DNA of 64,000 nucleotides, taken from NCBI RefSeq assembly GCF_046546475.1, contig NZ_JBKGXS010000001.1, positions 124,001-188,000 of the forward strand, given 5' to 3'. Position 1 is the first letter of the stretch. The number at the start of each line of letters is the position of its first letter. The notes beneath the pieces were generated by a model, which was not told the DNA's origin, made no database searches, and was given only the letters and a program-made list of their open reading frames with translations. Below, piece by piece: positions 41,582 to 50,291 of this stretch. Origin of the DNA: Pseudonocardia phyllosphaerae. Its GTDB lineage: Bacteria > Actinomycetota > Actinomycetes > Mycobacteriales > Pseudonocardiaceae. Made by a program: the position numbers and the translations under genes.

Positions 41582-42628
41582 GTGACCGAATCCCGACTCG
41601 CCGAGAAAACCCCACCCGGGAGCCGGATGATCCTGCTCGTCGTCGTGGGGGTGGTCGGGATCCTGGCCGGGGTAGCGGTCGGGCCGGTGATGTCGATGCT
41701 GAAGCGGCCCGACGCACCGGTGGCCGGTACGGAACCCGCGGCACCGCTGCCGTCCACCGACCCCGGCGGCTTCCGGTTCTCCCCGGCCGGGGCCCCCGGG
41801 GAGACGGAGGTCGTCGACCGCGCCGGGAACCCGGTCGCCCGGTTCACAGACGGGGCGCGGACAGTGACCCTGGTCGGGCCGTCGCGCACCATCGCCGAGC
41901 CCGCGTACGCCCGGTCGTCGGTCGTGACCAGCACGTGGGTTCGGCTCGCTCCACACCCATGGCACACCGGATCCGAGGCGGAGCCGTGGGTGCGCGACTG
42001 GCTGTCGACCGCCCTCGCCGACCGCAGCCCGGACGTGCTCGCGATCGCGATGCAGTACACCCGGGACGCCCCCGACCGGGTTGACGACCAGGGGGTGCGC
42101 TACGCCGGCCGGGCCCGCTTCGGCCCCGAGCTCGACGACGGCCGCCGCGAGATCGGCGCCGACTTCTACGACTACCTCGGCATCCCCTGGCGCTTCGCGG
42201 ACGGCACCGTGAAGCAGCCCGAACCTGCGCAGCGCGGTGCCCTGGACTGCTCCGGCTTCCTGCGGATGGTCTACGGCTACCGCAGTGGCTTCCCGCTGCT
42301 CGCCGGTCGCAGCGGCGACGGCCTGCCTCGCCGTGCCGACCCGATGGCGCACAGCGGCCCCGGAAAGGTGATCATCGCCGACGAGGAGCAGCGACCGACC
42401 GACCTCGACGGGATCCGGCCCGGGGACCTGCTGTTCTTCACCACCGACGACGAGCCCGACATCGACCACTCCGCGATCTACCTCGGCACCGACACCGACG
42501 GCAGGCACCGCTTCATCTCCAGTCGCGGCGGCGCGAACGCCCCCACCCTCGGCGACGAGGGCGGGGCGTCGGTACTCGACGGCGAGGGCTTCTACGCCAA
42601 CGGCTTTCGCACCGCGCGCCGGATCTGA
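41582..42628 (+). CDS. Membrane-anchored NlpC/P60 peptidase in the PGA locus
   Basis: The 348-residue protein has one N-terminal membrane segment (SRMILLVVVGVVGILAGVAVGP) and a secreted NlpC/P60 domain with the nucleophile in ALDCSGFLRMVYGYRSG and the catalytic His in DIDHSAIYLG. These enzymes cut gamma-D-glutamyl bonds; in Bacillus the PGA hydrolase PgdS belongs to the same superfamily, so release or trimming of PGA is likely here, with peptidoglycan as the alternative. GTG 41582 has GGAGG 6 nt upstream, like capC; ATG 41558, which overlaps the capC stop, is also possible. Confidence 0.85.
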   Translation: MTESRLAEKTPPGSRMILLVVVGVVGILAGVAVGPVMSMLKRPDAPVAGTEPAAPLPSTDPGGFRFSPAGAPGETEVVDRAGNPVARFTDGARTVTLVGPSRTIAEPAYARSSVVTSTWVRLAPHPWHTGSEAEPWVRDWLSTALADRSPDVLAIAMQYTRDAPDRVDDQGVRYAGRARFGPELDDGRREIGADFYDYLGIPWRFADGTVKQPEPAQRGALDCSGFLRMVYGYRSGFPLLAGRSGDGLPRRADPMAHSGPGKVIIADEEQRPTDLDGIRPGDLLFFTTDDEPDIDHSAIYLGTDTDGRHRFISSRGGANAPTLGDEGGASVLDGEGFYANGFRTARRI

Positions 42629-42639
42629 CGGGTCCGTCA
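42626..42639. terminator. Inverted repeat holding both stops of convergent genes
   Basis: TGACGGGTCCGTCA is a 6-bp perfect inverted repeat whose ends are the stop codons of the peptidase gene and capA. It is short, so a terminator role is only suggested. Confidence 0.4.
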
Positions 42640-44859
42640 GCGGGGCGGGCCCTCGCCGCCGCCGGGCAGCACCGTCAGCGGCTCCGGGACCGGTCCGCCC
42701 GCGGTCGTGGCGGCCCGCTCGAGCCGCGCCTCGCCACCGACGTAGGTGCGCAGGTGGGTCGCGCGTGTCGTGGCGTGCGGACCGGGCCCCGACCACTCGA
42801 TCAGCCGCAGGCCGTCGACGTCGGCGCTCGTCGTGGAGGGCGGGTTCGGCCGGCCCGGCGTCGCCCGCGGCGGGTACAGCCGCACGAACACCTGCACGGC
42901 AACCGCGTCCGGGGGTGCCGTTGCGTCGACCCGCAGCGGCTCCCACGGACGGCCGGTGGCGCCGCCGTCGAGTACCCGGACGGTCTGTGAGGCCGAGGGA
43001 CCCTTGGTATCGGAGAACCAGGACAGCTGTACCTCGGCGCGGGCGCCCGGGTCGAGGCGGGCCATGCCGTTCAGGGTGAGTTCGGGCCTGGCCACCGGGG
43101 GCCCGTCTGCCGGCGGGGCGGCACCCTCGTCATCGTCGTCCTTGTTGAGGCGGCGGAGGCGCTCGGCGCTTGCAGCGTTCAGGAGCGCACGGTGGGTCGT
43201 TGTTCCGGTCACCGGTTTAGCGTCTCCGCTGGTACGGGTGAGGCGGTACACCTGGCCGCGCGAGGGGTCCGGGTCCCCGATGATCGAAGCGTCGGGGCTG
43301 CTGGTCCACAGCGCTCCCGGTCCTTCGCCGAGGGTGTCGGCCTCGAAGTCGCCGGTCCACAGCAGATCCTGACCGGTCTGCACGACTCCCGGCGGACCGG
43401 TGTCGCGGACCGACCAGCCGGTCCCGATCTCCGCGATCGTCCCGGCCGGGGACGGCGGCAGCGGGACCGAAGCCGGCACGGGCGGTGGGCGGCCGCCGAG
43501 GTCGAGTTCCACCGCACCGTCCTCGACGGTGAACGGGCCCTTGCTGCGCCCGAGTGCCGTGCGGTCGACGTGATCGGCGAAGCCCGGGCGCAGCCCGTGC
43601 GCGACGTAGCCGTCGATCATCACCGGCTCGAGGAAGGCCCGCACGATCCGGCCCTGCCGCAGGTGCACGTTCAGGACGTAACTCTCGAACGTGGGCCAGA
43701 CCGTCTGGTCGAACACCAGGTTGCCCAGCGACCAGGCCGCCAGGCTGCTCCCGTTCCAATCCAGCCCCCCGACGACGTGCGGGTGCGCGTTGACGACGAG
43801 GGTCGCGCCGGCGTCCCGGGCCGTCTGGGTGAACGACTGGACCTGACCCGACGGTGATCTGCCGTATTCGAAACCACCGTGCACGCTGAACACGACCACG
43901 GCCCCCGAGGCCTTCGCGGCGGCGACGGAGTCCCGGATGCGGATCGGGTCGCACGGAGCGGCACCGCCCTTCTCCGGGCCCGCCACGTAGGAGATCGGCT
44001 GCTCGCTACCGGTGATCGACGTGCAGCCGAGGAACGCGATGCGGGTGCCCTTGACCGTGTTCACCGCGGGCGCATAGGCCGCGTCGACGCTGTGCCCCAG
44101 CCCGAACTGGCGGGCGCCCGGGGCGAATCCGGCGGCGGTGAAGCGGTCGACGGTCGACCCGACACCCTCCTCCAGCATGTCGTACTGGTGGTTGTTGGCC
44201 AGCCCGACGACGTCCACCCCGGCGCGGCCGAGAGCTTCCGGGAGTGCCGGTCCGCTGGCGAAGACGAACCGCTTCGTCGGGTGCGCGGTCGATGGCCGCG
44301 GCTGGGCGGGGTCGATGAAGGGTTCGGCGACCACGGGGCTCTCGACGTTGACCTCGGTCAGGTCCCCGTCCCGCAGCAGCGGCGCGATCGAGTCCAGCAG
44401 CGCGGTGTGCTCGCCGACATCCGACGGATCCTTGATGAGGGCATCGGATCGGCTGCCGTCCTCGTCCGGGTCGAAGAACCGGCGGCCCATCATCACGTCG
44501 CCGCCGAACTGCAGGGCGACGGTCTGCCCGTCGTCCGGGGTGAGCCGGACGAGCAGCGGGTCCCCGGGGGTGCCGGCCCGGGTACGGCCGAGGAATCCGG
44601 CGTGGGCGACGGTCACCCAGCTGCCGCCGACCGTCGCCGGGACGGAGAACCCGCCCTGTGCGTCGGTGCGGGTGGTGCCGGAGTCGGTCCGCACCTCGGC
44701 GTCGGCGACGGGGCGGCCGTCGAGGTCGACGACCCGGCCGGGCACGTCCGCGGCGGGGACCGGGCCAGGAGGCGGCGGGGGCGCACAGCCGACCGGCGCC
44801 ACGACCAGCACGCAGAACAGGACGAGAGCCGATCGCCGCCGGCCGCGCTGCGTCGCCAT
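42637..44859 (-). CDS. capA: CapA/PgsA-like poly-gamma-glutamate export lipoprotein
   Basis: The 740-residue protein begins with a probable lipoprotein signal (LFCVLVVAPVGC) and a carboxypeptidase-regulatory-like beta domain (about 37-90). The metallophosphoesterase-like CapA domain covers about 110-400, with GGDVMMGR, VNVESPV, GLANNHQYDM, VHGGFEYGR and NAHPHVVGG. About 300 further residues, predicted beta-rich, may form a carbohydrate-binding or anchoring module and are not usual in CapA. CapA is needed for PGA export or anchoring. A TAGCTT box at 44900-44905 could be its promoter. It lies convergent to capBC rather than in the operon. Confidence 0.88.
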   Translation of the reverse strand: MATQRGRRRSALVLFCVLVVAPVGCAPPPPPGPVPAADVPGRVVDLDGRPVADAEVRTDSGTTRTDAQGGFSVPATVGGSWVTVAHAGFLGRTRAGTPGDPLLVRLTPDDGQTVALQFGGDVMMGRRFFDPDEDGSRSDALIKDPSDVGEHTALLDSIAPLLRDGDLTEVNVESPVVAEPFIDPAQPRPSTAHPTKRFVFASGPALPEALGRAGVDVVGLANNHQYDMLEEGVGSTVDRFTAAGFAPGARQFGLGHSVDAAYAPAVNTVKGTRIAFLGCTSITGSEQPISYVAGPEKGGAAPCDPIRIRDSVAAAKASGAVVVFSVHGGFEYGRSPSGQVQSFTQTARDAGATLVVNAHPHVVGGLDWNGSSLAAWSLGNLVFDQTVWPTFESYVLNVHLRQGRIVRAFLEPVMIDGYVAHGLRPGFADHVDRTALGRSKGPFTVEDGAVELDLGGRPPPVPASVPLPPSPAGTIAEIGTGWSVRDTGPPGVVQTGQDLLWTGDFEADTLGEGPGALWTSSPDASIIGDPDPSRGQVYRLTRTSGDAKPVTGTTTHRALLNAASAERLRRLNKDDDDEGAAPPADGPPVARPELTLNGMARLDPGARAEVQLSWFSDTKGPSASQTVRVLDGGATGRPWEPLRVDATAPPDAVAVQVFVRLYPPRATPGRPNPPSTTSADVDGLRLIEWSGPGPHATTRATHLRTYVGGEARLERAATTAGGPVPEPLTVLPGGGEGPPR

Positions 44860-45011
44860 GATCTGTCAGGGACTCCCTCGTCGGTGCCGGACGGGTCCGA
44901 AGCTAGCCGACCGTGCCGACTGCGAGAGGGTCTCCCCCTGCCCGGCCCCGTCCCGGGGGAGCCCGCCCACGGTGTCCGGTATGCGGGGGACGACGGGCGG
45001 TACGTGTCCGG

Positions 45012-46061
45012 TCAGCGGGCCAGCGTCGGCGCGATCTTCGCGGCGAGGGCGTCGACGACGGTCGGCAGGCTCAGCACCGTGCCCCACGTCCAGGCCCCGG
45101 AGACCAGCGGATCTTCGACGAAGATCGACCGGCCGGCCTTCACCACGTTCAGGAGCGGGTAGAGCGGCAGCTTCTCGATGATCGCCCGGTTGCTCGGCTT
45201 GCTGCCGATGTTCCACAGCAGCACGTCCCGGTCGAGCAGGCGCATCTGCTCGTCGCTGACCGGCGCGCCGTCGTTCTGTCCCTGCAGGGCGGGGATGTCG
45301 TCGGGGACGACGAAGCCCAGCCCGGTCAGCAGCTGCGAGCGCGGATCACCCGGGGACCGTACGAACGACGCCCCGGGCTGGAAGCGTTCCGCCACCAGCG
45401 CGGTGCGCCCGGCGAACTCCGGGTGTGCGCGCCGGGTCGCCTCGACCTTGTCCTTGACGCCGGCCACCGCCTTCTCCGCGGCGTCGGTGCGGCCGAGTGC
45501 CTGCCCCGCCAGTCGGGTCACCGCCTCCCATGGCGCGGCGAACTCCGGGTAGCCCTTCGGCGGGCCGACGGTCGGCGCGATCGCGGAGAGCTTGCGGTAC
45601 TCGTCCTCGGACATCGAGGTGTAGAGGCCCAGGATCAGATCCGGGCGCAGCGCGGCGATCTGCTCGTAGCGGTAGTCCGGGGTGCCGGTGAACTGGCCCT
45701 TGTTGAGCACCGTCGGCTTCGCGTCACCCAGGGCCTGCTGCGCCCAGGGCCACACGGCGTAGGGATAGTCGCCGTACCAGTCGGTGACCGCCACCGGACG
45801 CACCCCGAGCGCGAGCACGGCGTCCTGGTCGCTGTAGCCGACCGTCACGACGCGCTGCGGGTCGGCCGGGACCTCGGTGACGCCGCGCAGGTGCTCCACG
45901 CGGTTCGGCGCCGCAGCCGGGCGCGCGGGGTCGGTGCCGCCGGTCGTCGCGCAGCCGGACAGCACGCCCCAGGCGGTGACGGCACCGGCGCCGAGCAGCA
46001 GGCGCCGCCGGGTGAGGTCGCTGTCCGGGCCCACGGGGCGGGTCGGCGTCAGGGTGCCCAT
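45012..46061 (-). CDS. Iron-siderophore ABC transporter substrate-binding lipoprotein
   Basis: The 349-residue product begins with a twin-arginine-type signal (LTRRRLLLGAGA) and a lipobox LSGC, so it is exported and lipid-anchored. The mature part has the class III binding-protein pattern: HLRGVTEVPADPQRVVTVG, ALGVRPVAV, ALRPDLILGLYT, and VPDDIPALQ. FepB/FhuD/BtuF-type proteins bind ferric siderophores. No permease or ATPase gene is next to it. A candidate IdeR/DtxR box lies 24 bp upstream, which supports iron control. Confidence 0.88.
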   Translation of the reverse strand: MGTLTPTRPVGPDSDLTRRRLLLGAGAVTAWGVLSGCATTGGTDPARPAAAPNRVEHLRGVTEVPADPQRVVTVGYSDQDAVLALGVRPVAVTDWYGDYPYAVWPWAQQALGDAKPTVLNKGQFTGTPDYRYEQIAALRPDLILGLYTSMSEDEYRKLSAIAPTVGPPKGYPEFAAPWEAVTRLAGQALGRTDAAEKAVAGVKDKVEATRRAHPEFAGRTALVAERFQPGASFVRSPGDPRSQLLTGLGFVVPDDIPALQGQNDGAPVSDEQMRLLDRDVLLWNIGSKPSNRAIIEKLPLYPLLNVVKAGRSIFVEDPLVSGAWTWGTVLSLPTVVDALAAKIAPTLAR

Positions 46062-46084
46062 CGCGTACGTCCTCTGCAGTTCGG

Positions 46085-46103
46085 TGAGGCTTGCCTTGCC
46101 CCG
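46085..46103. promoter_or_regulatory. Candidate IdeR/DtxR iron box
   Basis: TGAGGCTTGCCTTGCCCCG agrees with the consensus TWAGGTTAGSCTAACCTWA at about 11 of 19 places, best in AGG-T-GCCT-CC. It is 24 bp upstream of the siderophore-binding gene. Confidence 0.5.
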
Positions 46104-46342
46104 GTCGGCTCATTCTGGGTCGGCGTGCCCCGGAGATCAACGGCCCGTGCCCGCCGGCCGTCGACCCGGCCACCCGGCCACCGGGCCGGACGCGCCCTCC
46201 TGCGCGGCACCCGATCGGTTCGTCACCCGCGCCGGGCGGTGTCGTTGACCACACGAGGGCACCGTGGCGGTGCCCTCCACCACCCGACTGCGGAGACGGC
46301 CCCGGACCCGGCCGCCCCGTCGGGCCGGCACGAGGAGTTCTC

Positions 46343-47317
46343 GTGTTCCACGGTTTCACCACGAAGTTCCTGAAGGACTCGATCGAGCGCAGCACCACCG
46401 ACGGCATGGACCGTCGCCGGTTCCTGCGGGCGGCCGGGCTGACCGGCGCGGGCGTCGCCGGGCTCGGTGTCCTCGGCAGCGGCATCGCCTCGGCCGGGTC
46501 GGACTCCGGCTCCGGTGACGGCTCCGCCGGGGGCGACTCGGGCAAGGTCTCCGACGCCGCCGTCCTCAACTTCGCACTCAACCTCGAGTACCTGGAGGCC
46601 GAGTTCTACCTGCGTGCCGTCACCGGCAGCGGGCTGAAGGACTCCCAGATCGACGGCAAAGGCAAGCTGGGCAAGGTCACCGGCGGTCGTCAGGTGAAGT
46701 TCGAGACCAAGCTGGGCCGCCAGTACGCCGAGGAGATCGCGCACGACGAGCGCAAGCACGTCGAGTTCCTGCGCTCCGCGCTCGGCGACGCCCGCGTGGC
46801 CCGTCCCGAGATCGACCTGCAGTCCGCGTTCACCGCGGCCGCGCAGGCCGCCGGCGTGATCGGCAAGGGGCAGACCTTCGACCCGTTCGCCGACGAGACG
46901 AGCTTCCTGCTCGGTGCGTTCATCTTCGAGGACGTCGGGGTCACCGCTTACAAGGGCGCGTCGCCGCTGGTGGCGAACAAGACCTTCCTCGAGGCCGCGG
47001 CCGGGATCCTCGCCGTCGAGGCGTACCACGCGGGCCTGGTCCGCACCCTGCTGCTGCAGGGCGGCGCGGCCGAGACCGCCGGGAAGATCTCCGACGCCCG
47101 CGACTCCCTCGACGGGCCGTCCGACCTGGACCAGGGCATCGTCAACCGCGACGGCAGCGCGAACATCGTCCCGACCGACGAGAACTCGGTCGCGTTCTCG
47201 CGTACGCCCGGCCAGGTGCTCAACATCGTCTATCTGAACCCGGCCTCGGTGAAGTCCGGCGGCTTCTTCCCGGACGGTGTGAACGGCGCCGTCGACACCA
47301 GCGACGCCAACGGCTGA
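46343..47317 (+). CDS. Tat-exported ferritin-like domain protein
   Basis: The 324-residue protein has a twin-arginine signal (MDRRRFLRAAGLTGAG, about 22-40) and a PF13668-like ferritin fold. LNLEYLEAEFYLRAV and HDERKHVEFLRSAL supply carboxylate and His ligands of the first half, and FEDVGVTAYKGA and ILAVEAYHAGLVRTLL those of the second. Related proteins are called desiccation-associated; an oxidative or iron-handling role outside the membrane is plausible. GTG 46343 follows GAGGAG by about 6 nt. It lies beside the siderophore-binding gene and ends at a bidirectional terminator. Confidence 0.85.
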   Translation: MFHGFTTKFLKDSIERSTTDGMDRRRFLRAAGLTGAGVAGLGVLGSGIASAGSDSGSGDGSAGGDSGKVSDAAVLNFALNLEYLEAEFYLRAVTGSGLKDSQIDGKGKLGKVTGGRQVKFETKLGRQYAEEIAHDERKHVEFLRSALGDARVARPEIDLQSAFTAAAQAAGVIGKGQTFDPFADETSFLLGAFIFEDVGVTAYKGASPLVANKTFLEAAAGILAVEAYHAGLVRTLLLQGGAAETAGKISDARDSLDGPSDLDQGIVNRDGSANIVPTDENSVAFSRTPGQVLNIVYLNPASVKSGGFFPDGVNGAVDTSDANG

Positions 47318-47325
47318 CCCCCACC

Positions 47326-47366
47326 CTGAGCAGGGGAGGCCGCCCAGCCAGCCATCCCCTGCTCAG
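47326..47366. terminator. Bidirectional terminator
   Basis: CTGAGCAGGGGA (47326-47337) is perfectly complementary to 47355-47366. It sits between two convergent genes and includes the stop codon of the GAF-ANTAR gene. Confidence 0.75.
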
Positions 47367-48064
47367 CGGGGCACCAGGACCTCCGTCGCCGGCAGCTCCC
47401 CGTGCACGACGGCGGAGGCCACCTCGGCCAGCGGCCGCCCGTTCCGCCGGGCGTAGGACCGCAGCGACTCGAACGCCGTCGTGATGTCGGTACCGGCGTG
47501 CACGGCAAGCATCCCCTTCGCCTGCTCCACGGTGATCCGGCTGGTCAGCGCCGTCCGCAGCTGGCCGGCCTCCTGCTCGGCACGATCCCGCTCCCGCGCG
47601 CGCAGGATCCCGGCGGCCGCCGCCCCCGCCAGCACAGCGGCGACGTCCAGGTCGGGCTCCGAGGCACGCCCACCCAGCAGGAGCAGCGCGCCGACCGTCT
47701 CCTCCGCGTGTCGGACGGGCAGCGCCCATGCGGCTCCGATCCCCGCAGCGCTCGCCTTCGCGACGAACGCCAGCCACCGCGGGCGCTCCCGGTCCAGGTC
47801 GGTGCTCAGCACCGGACGGCCGGTGCGGGCGCACTCGCCTCCCGGACCCTGCCCGAACCCGGCGGCCAGCACCTCGCGCGGCCGCGGTGGCCCGACCCCG
47901 GCGATTCCGCGCACCGCGCCGTCGGCCAGCACGGCGGCACCGGTCGTCAGCCCGAGGCGCGTGCCGACGGCGTCGACGAGCCGGCCCAGCACCGCGTCGG
48001 GCTCGCCGCTCTCCGCCGTCGCGAGACCGAGGACGAGGCCGCCGACGTCCGCGCAGGTGTGCAT
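47363..48064 (-). CDS. GAF and ANTAR domain antiterminator
   Basis: The 233-residue protein has an N-terminal GAF-like sensor (about 1-150) and a C-terminal ANTAR domain with LRTALTSRITVEQAKGMLAVHAG and FESLRSYARRNGRPLAEVASAVV. ANTAR domains bind paired RNA hairpins and prevent transcription termination. The GAF part would sense a small ligand or redox state. The RNA target is not visible in the neighbourhood. I keep ATG 48064; the ribosome site is weak. Confidence 0.88.
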   Translation of the reverse strand: MHTCADVGGLVLGLATAESGEPDAVLGRLVDAVGTRLGLTTGAAVLADGAVRGIAGVGPPRPREVLAAGFGQGPGGECARTGRPVLSTDLDRERPRWLAFVAKASAAGIGAAWALPVRHAEETVGALLLLGGRASEPDLDVAAVLAGAAAAGILRARERDRAEQEAGQLRTALTSRITVEQAKGMLAVHAGTDITTAFESLRSYARRNGRPLAEVASAVVHGELPATEVLVPR

Positions 48065-48130
48065 CGTCAGGTCGTTCGCACGGAACCCTCGTCCGGTTCT
48101 GGACGGCGGCGATCTCGTTCCGGTGCGCGG

Positions 48131-49177
48131 TCAGCCGGGCGTGATCACGACCTTCAGCGCCTCGTTCGCCGCGGCGTTCGCGAACACGTCGTAGGCCTCG
48201 TCGATCCGGTCGAAGGTGAACCGGTGCGTCCCCATCTTCTCGGCCGGGATCCGCCCGCTCTCCACCATCGTCAGCAGCGTGGGGATCGAGACGGTGTCCA
48301 CCAGTCCCATCGTCAGCGCGACGTTGGAGATCCACATGTCCTGCATCGGCAGCTCCACCGGGGCGCCGTGCACGCCGACGTTGGCGATGGTGCCACCGGG
48401 CCGGACCACCGCGGCCGCGGTCAGCAGCGTCTCCGGGTAGCCGACGGCCTCGATGGCGACGTCGACGCCGAGCCCGTCGGTCAGTGCCCGCACCTCGTCG
48501 ACGACGCCGGGTCCCGCCTCGACGGTGTCGGTGGCGCCGAACTCCAGGGCCTTCTCCATCCGGAACTTGTTCGAATCGACGGCGATCACCTTCGACGCGC
48601 CCCACAGCCCCGTGGTGAGGACGGCGGACAACCCCACGGCCCCGGCCCCGATGACGGCGACGGTGTCCCCGGGCCGGACCTTCCCGGCGAGCACTCCGAC
48701 CTCGTAGCCGGTGGGCAGGGAGTCCGCGAGGAAGACCGCCTGCTCGTCGGTGACGCCCTCGGGGACGGCGTGCAGCGACGTGTCCGCGTAGGGGACCCGG
48801 ACGTACTCGGCCTGGGTGCCGTCGATGAGGTGACCGAAGATCCAGCCGATGCCACCGACGGTCCGGCAGTGCGACGGCATCCCGCGCCGGCAGTACTCGC
48901 ACCGTCCACACTGGGTGATCGCGGGTACGAGCACCCGATCGCCGACCGAGAAGCCGGACACGGCGTTCCCGGTGGCGGTGACGGTGCCGACGGCCTCGTG
49001 GCCGAGGATCCGTCCGTCGGTGACCGCGGGGACGTCGCCCTGCAGGATGTGCAGGTCGGTCCCGCAGATCGTGGTCGTGTCGACCTGCACGACGACATCG
49101 GTCGGCTCCTGGACGGCCGCATCCGGAACCTCTTCCCAGGTCTTGCTGCCCGGGCCGTGATAGACGAGCGCCTTCAT
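48131..49177 (-). CDS. Zinc-dependent alcohol dehydrogenase
   Basis: A 348-residue medium-chain dehydrogenase that begins MKALVYHGPG. GHEAVG and CGTD supply the catalytic zinc site, CGRCEYCRRGMPSHC the structural zinc, and VIGAGAVGLSA the NAD(P) motif. The TSxI/ADH-like pattern fits the 2-propanol/threonine-dehydrogenase-type group, so secondary alcohols are likely substrates. ATG 49177 has GGAG 7 nt upstream. It is in line with, but not overlapping, the GAF-ANTAR gene. Confidence 0.9.
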   Translation of the reverse strand: MKALVYHGPGSKTWEEVPDAAVQEPTDVVVQVDTTTICGTDLHILQGDVPAVTDGRILGHEAVGTVTATGNAVSGFSVGDRVLVPAITQCGRCEYCRRGMPSHCRTVGGIGWIFGHLIDGTQAEYVRVPYADTSLHAVPEGVTDEQAVFLADSLPTGYEVGVLAGKVRPGDTVAVIGAGAVGLSAVLTTGLWGASKVIAVDSNKFRMEKALEFGATDTVEAGPGVVDEVRALTDGLGVDVAIEAVGYPETLLTAAAVVRPGGTIANVGVHGAPVELPMQDMWISNVALTMGLVDTVSIPTLLTMVESGRIPAEKMGTHRFTFDRIDEAYDVFANAAANEALKVVITPG

Positions 49178-49488
49178 CTGCTCACTCCGTTGGTCGCAGG
49201 ACTGCGTCGGTCCACCGACGGTAGTGAGGTCATGCGCATGTGACCGTCTCGCATTGCGACAGGGACCGGTAACCACTCCGGAGCCGGCCGAAACCCCCTG
49301 GTGACGACACGTACCGGTGGTTCTCCCGGAGGTCGTCGGGGCCCGTCCACCGCGTCGTGCGGGACGCCCACCGCAGGGCTCCGGCAGGCGTTTCGCTCCG
49401 AAAGGCCCGGCACCGTCGATCTTGTTAGGTTGCATCGACTTCGGGCCGGCCGATCGGGGGCGGGCCCACCGGAGGAATTGGAAGTGCA
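49178..49488. other. Intergenic region between the divergent adh and lipoprotein genes
   Basis: No gene is supported. A TTAGGTT segment near 49424 could be a -10 region of the lipoprotein gene, and CATGCGCATG is a short palindrome near 49232. Nothing else stands out. Confidence 0.4.
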
Positions 49489-50115
49489 ATGAATCGATCG
49501 TGGCAGGCCGTACTGGCCGCCCTGCTGTCGGTGCTGGTGGTGGCCGGCTGTGGCTCGTCGGGGTCCTCCTCGTCGTCCTCGGGCTCGTCCGGCTCGTCGT
49601 CGTCCTCCCAGGGCGCGAACGTCTCCGACGACGGCGACGCACCGCCGGACCCGGAGGAGAAGGGCGCCGACGCCGCGCCCATCAACGAGCAGTGCCCGAC
49701 CGAGAACACGAAGTCCTTCGCCAAGACGAAGTTCGTGCTGCACTCGGGCCTGGCGTTCGGCGCGTTCCACCGCTGGATCTACAAGCCGTACAAGGCCGGC
49801 ACCTTCCAGAAGGGCGCCAAGGGCCGGGTCACCGCGTTCATCAAGGGTGGTCTCGCGGCGCTGTTCATCAAGCGTGAGATCCGCCTGGCGTCCGAGGACG
49901 TCAAGGCCAACCCGACCCTGTGCAAGACCATCTCCGCTCCGCTGGCGAAGGTCGGCAACAAGGCCAAGGACTCGCTGACCAAGCTCAAGAGCGGCGACAC
50001 CAGCGAGGTCGAGGACCTCAACTCCTCGATCGGCGCGGTCAAGGGCGGCTCCGCGAAGCAGGGCGCCGAGATCAAGGAAGACGAGAACGCCGACATCACC
50101 TCGGTGCCGAAGTAG
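49489..50115 (+). CDS. Small secreted lipoprotein, unknown function
   Basis: The 208-residue product has a signal with lipobox VVAGC (about 17-21), then a 25-residue Ser/Gly run and an acidic linker. The mature domain (about 65-195) contains EQCPTENTKSFAKTKFVLHSGLAFGAFHRWIYKP and two cysteines that may pair. The FxxHxGLAFGAFHRWIYKPY block resembles a helical domain I have seen in secreted actinobacterial proteins of unknown role. The ATG is preceded by GGAGGAATTGGAAGTGCA. The gene ends at a strong two-tier hairpin. Confidence 0.8.
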   Translation: MNRSWQAVLAALLSVLVVAGCGSSGSSSSSSGSSGSSSSSQGANVSDDGDAPPDPEEKGADAAPINEQCPTENTKSFAKTKFVLHSGLAFGAFHRWIYKPYKAGTFQKGAKGRVTAFIKGGLAALFIKREIRLASEDVKANPTLCKTISAPLAKVGNKAKDSLTKLKSGDTSEVEDLNSSIGAVKGGSAKQGAEIKEDENADITSVPK

Positions 50116-50147
50116 CCCTTCGCCGCACCGCAGTCACGTCTCCGGCA

Positions 50148-50189
50148 ACGGCCCGGTGGACGCCCCGTAACGGGGTGCCACCGGGCCGT
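50148..50189 (+). terminator. Terminator after the lipoprotein gene
   Basis: ACGGCCCGGTGG (50148-50159) pairs perfectly with CCACCGGGCCGT at the 3' side, and an inner CCCCGT/ACGGGG stem closes the loop. Confidence 0.75.
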
Positions 50190-50291
50190 CGCCGTTCCCG
50201 GCCTCCGCGGATCCGGGCCGACGGTGGTAGAACGAACCCCGTCGCGACAGCACGGCCGCTGCCGCAGACCGGGCCGAGACGAGGTGACGCC

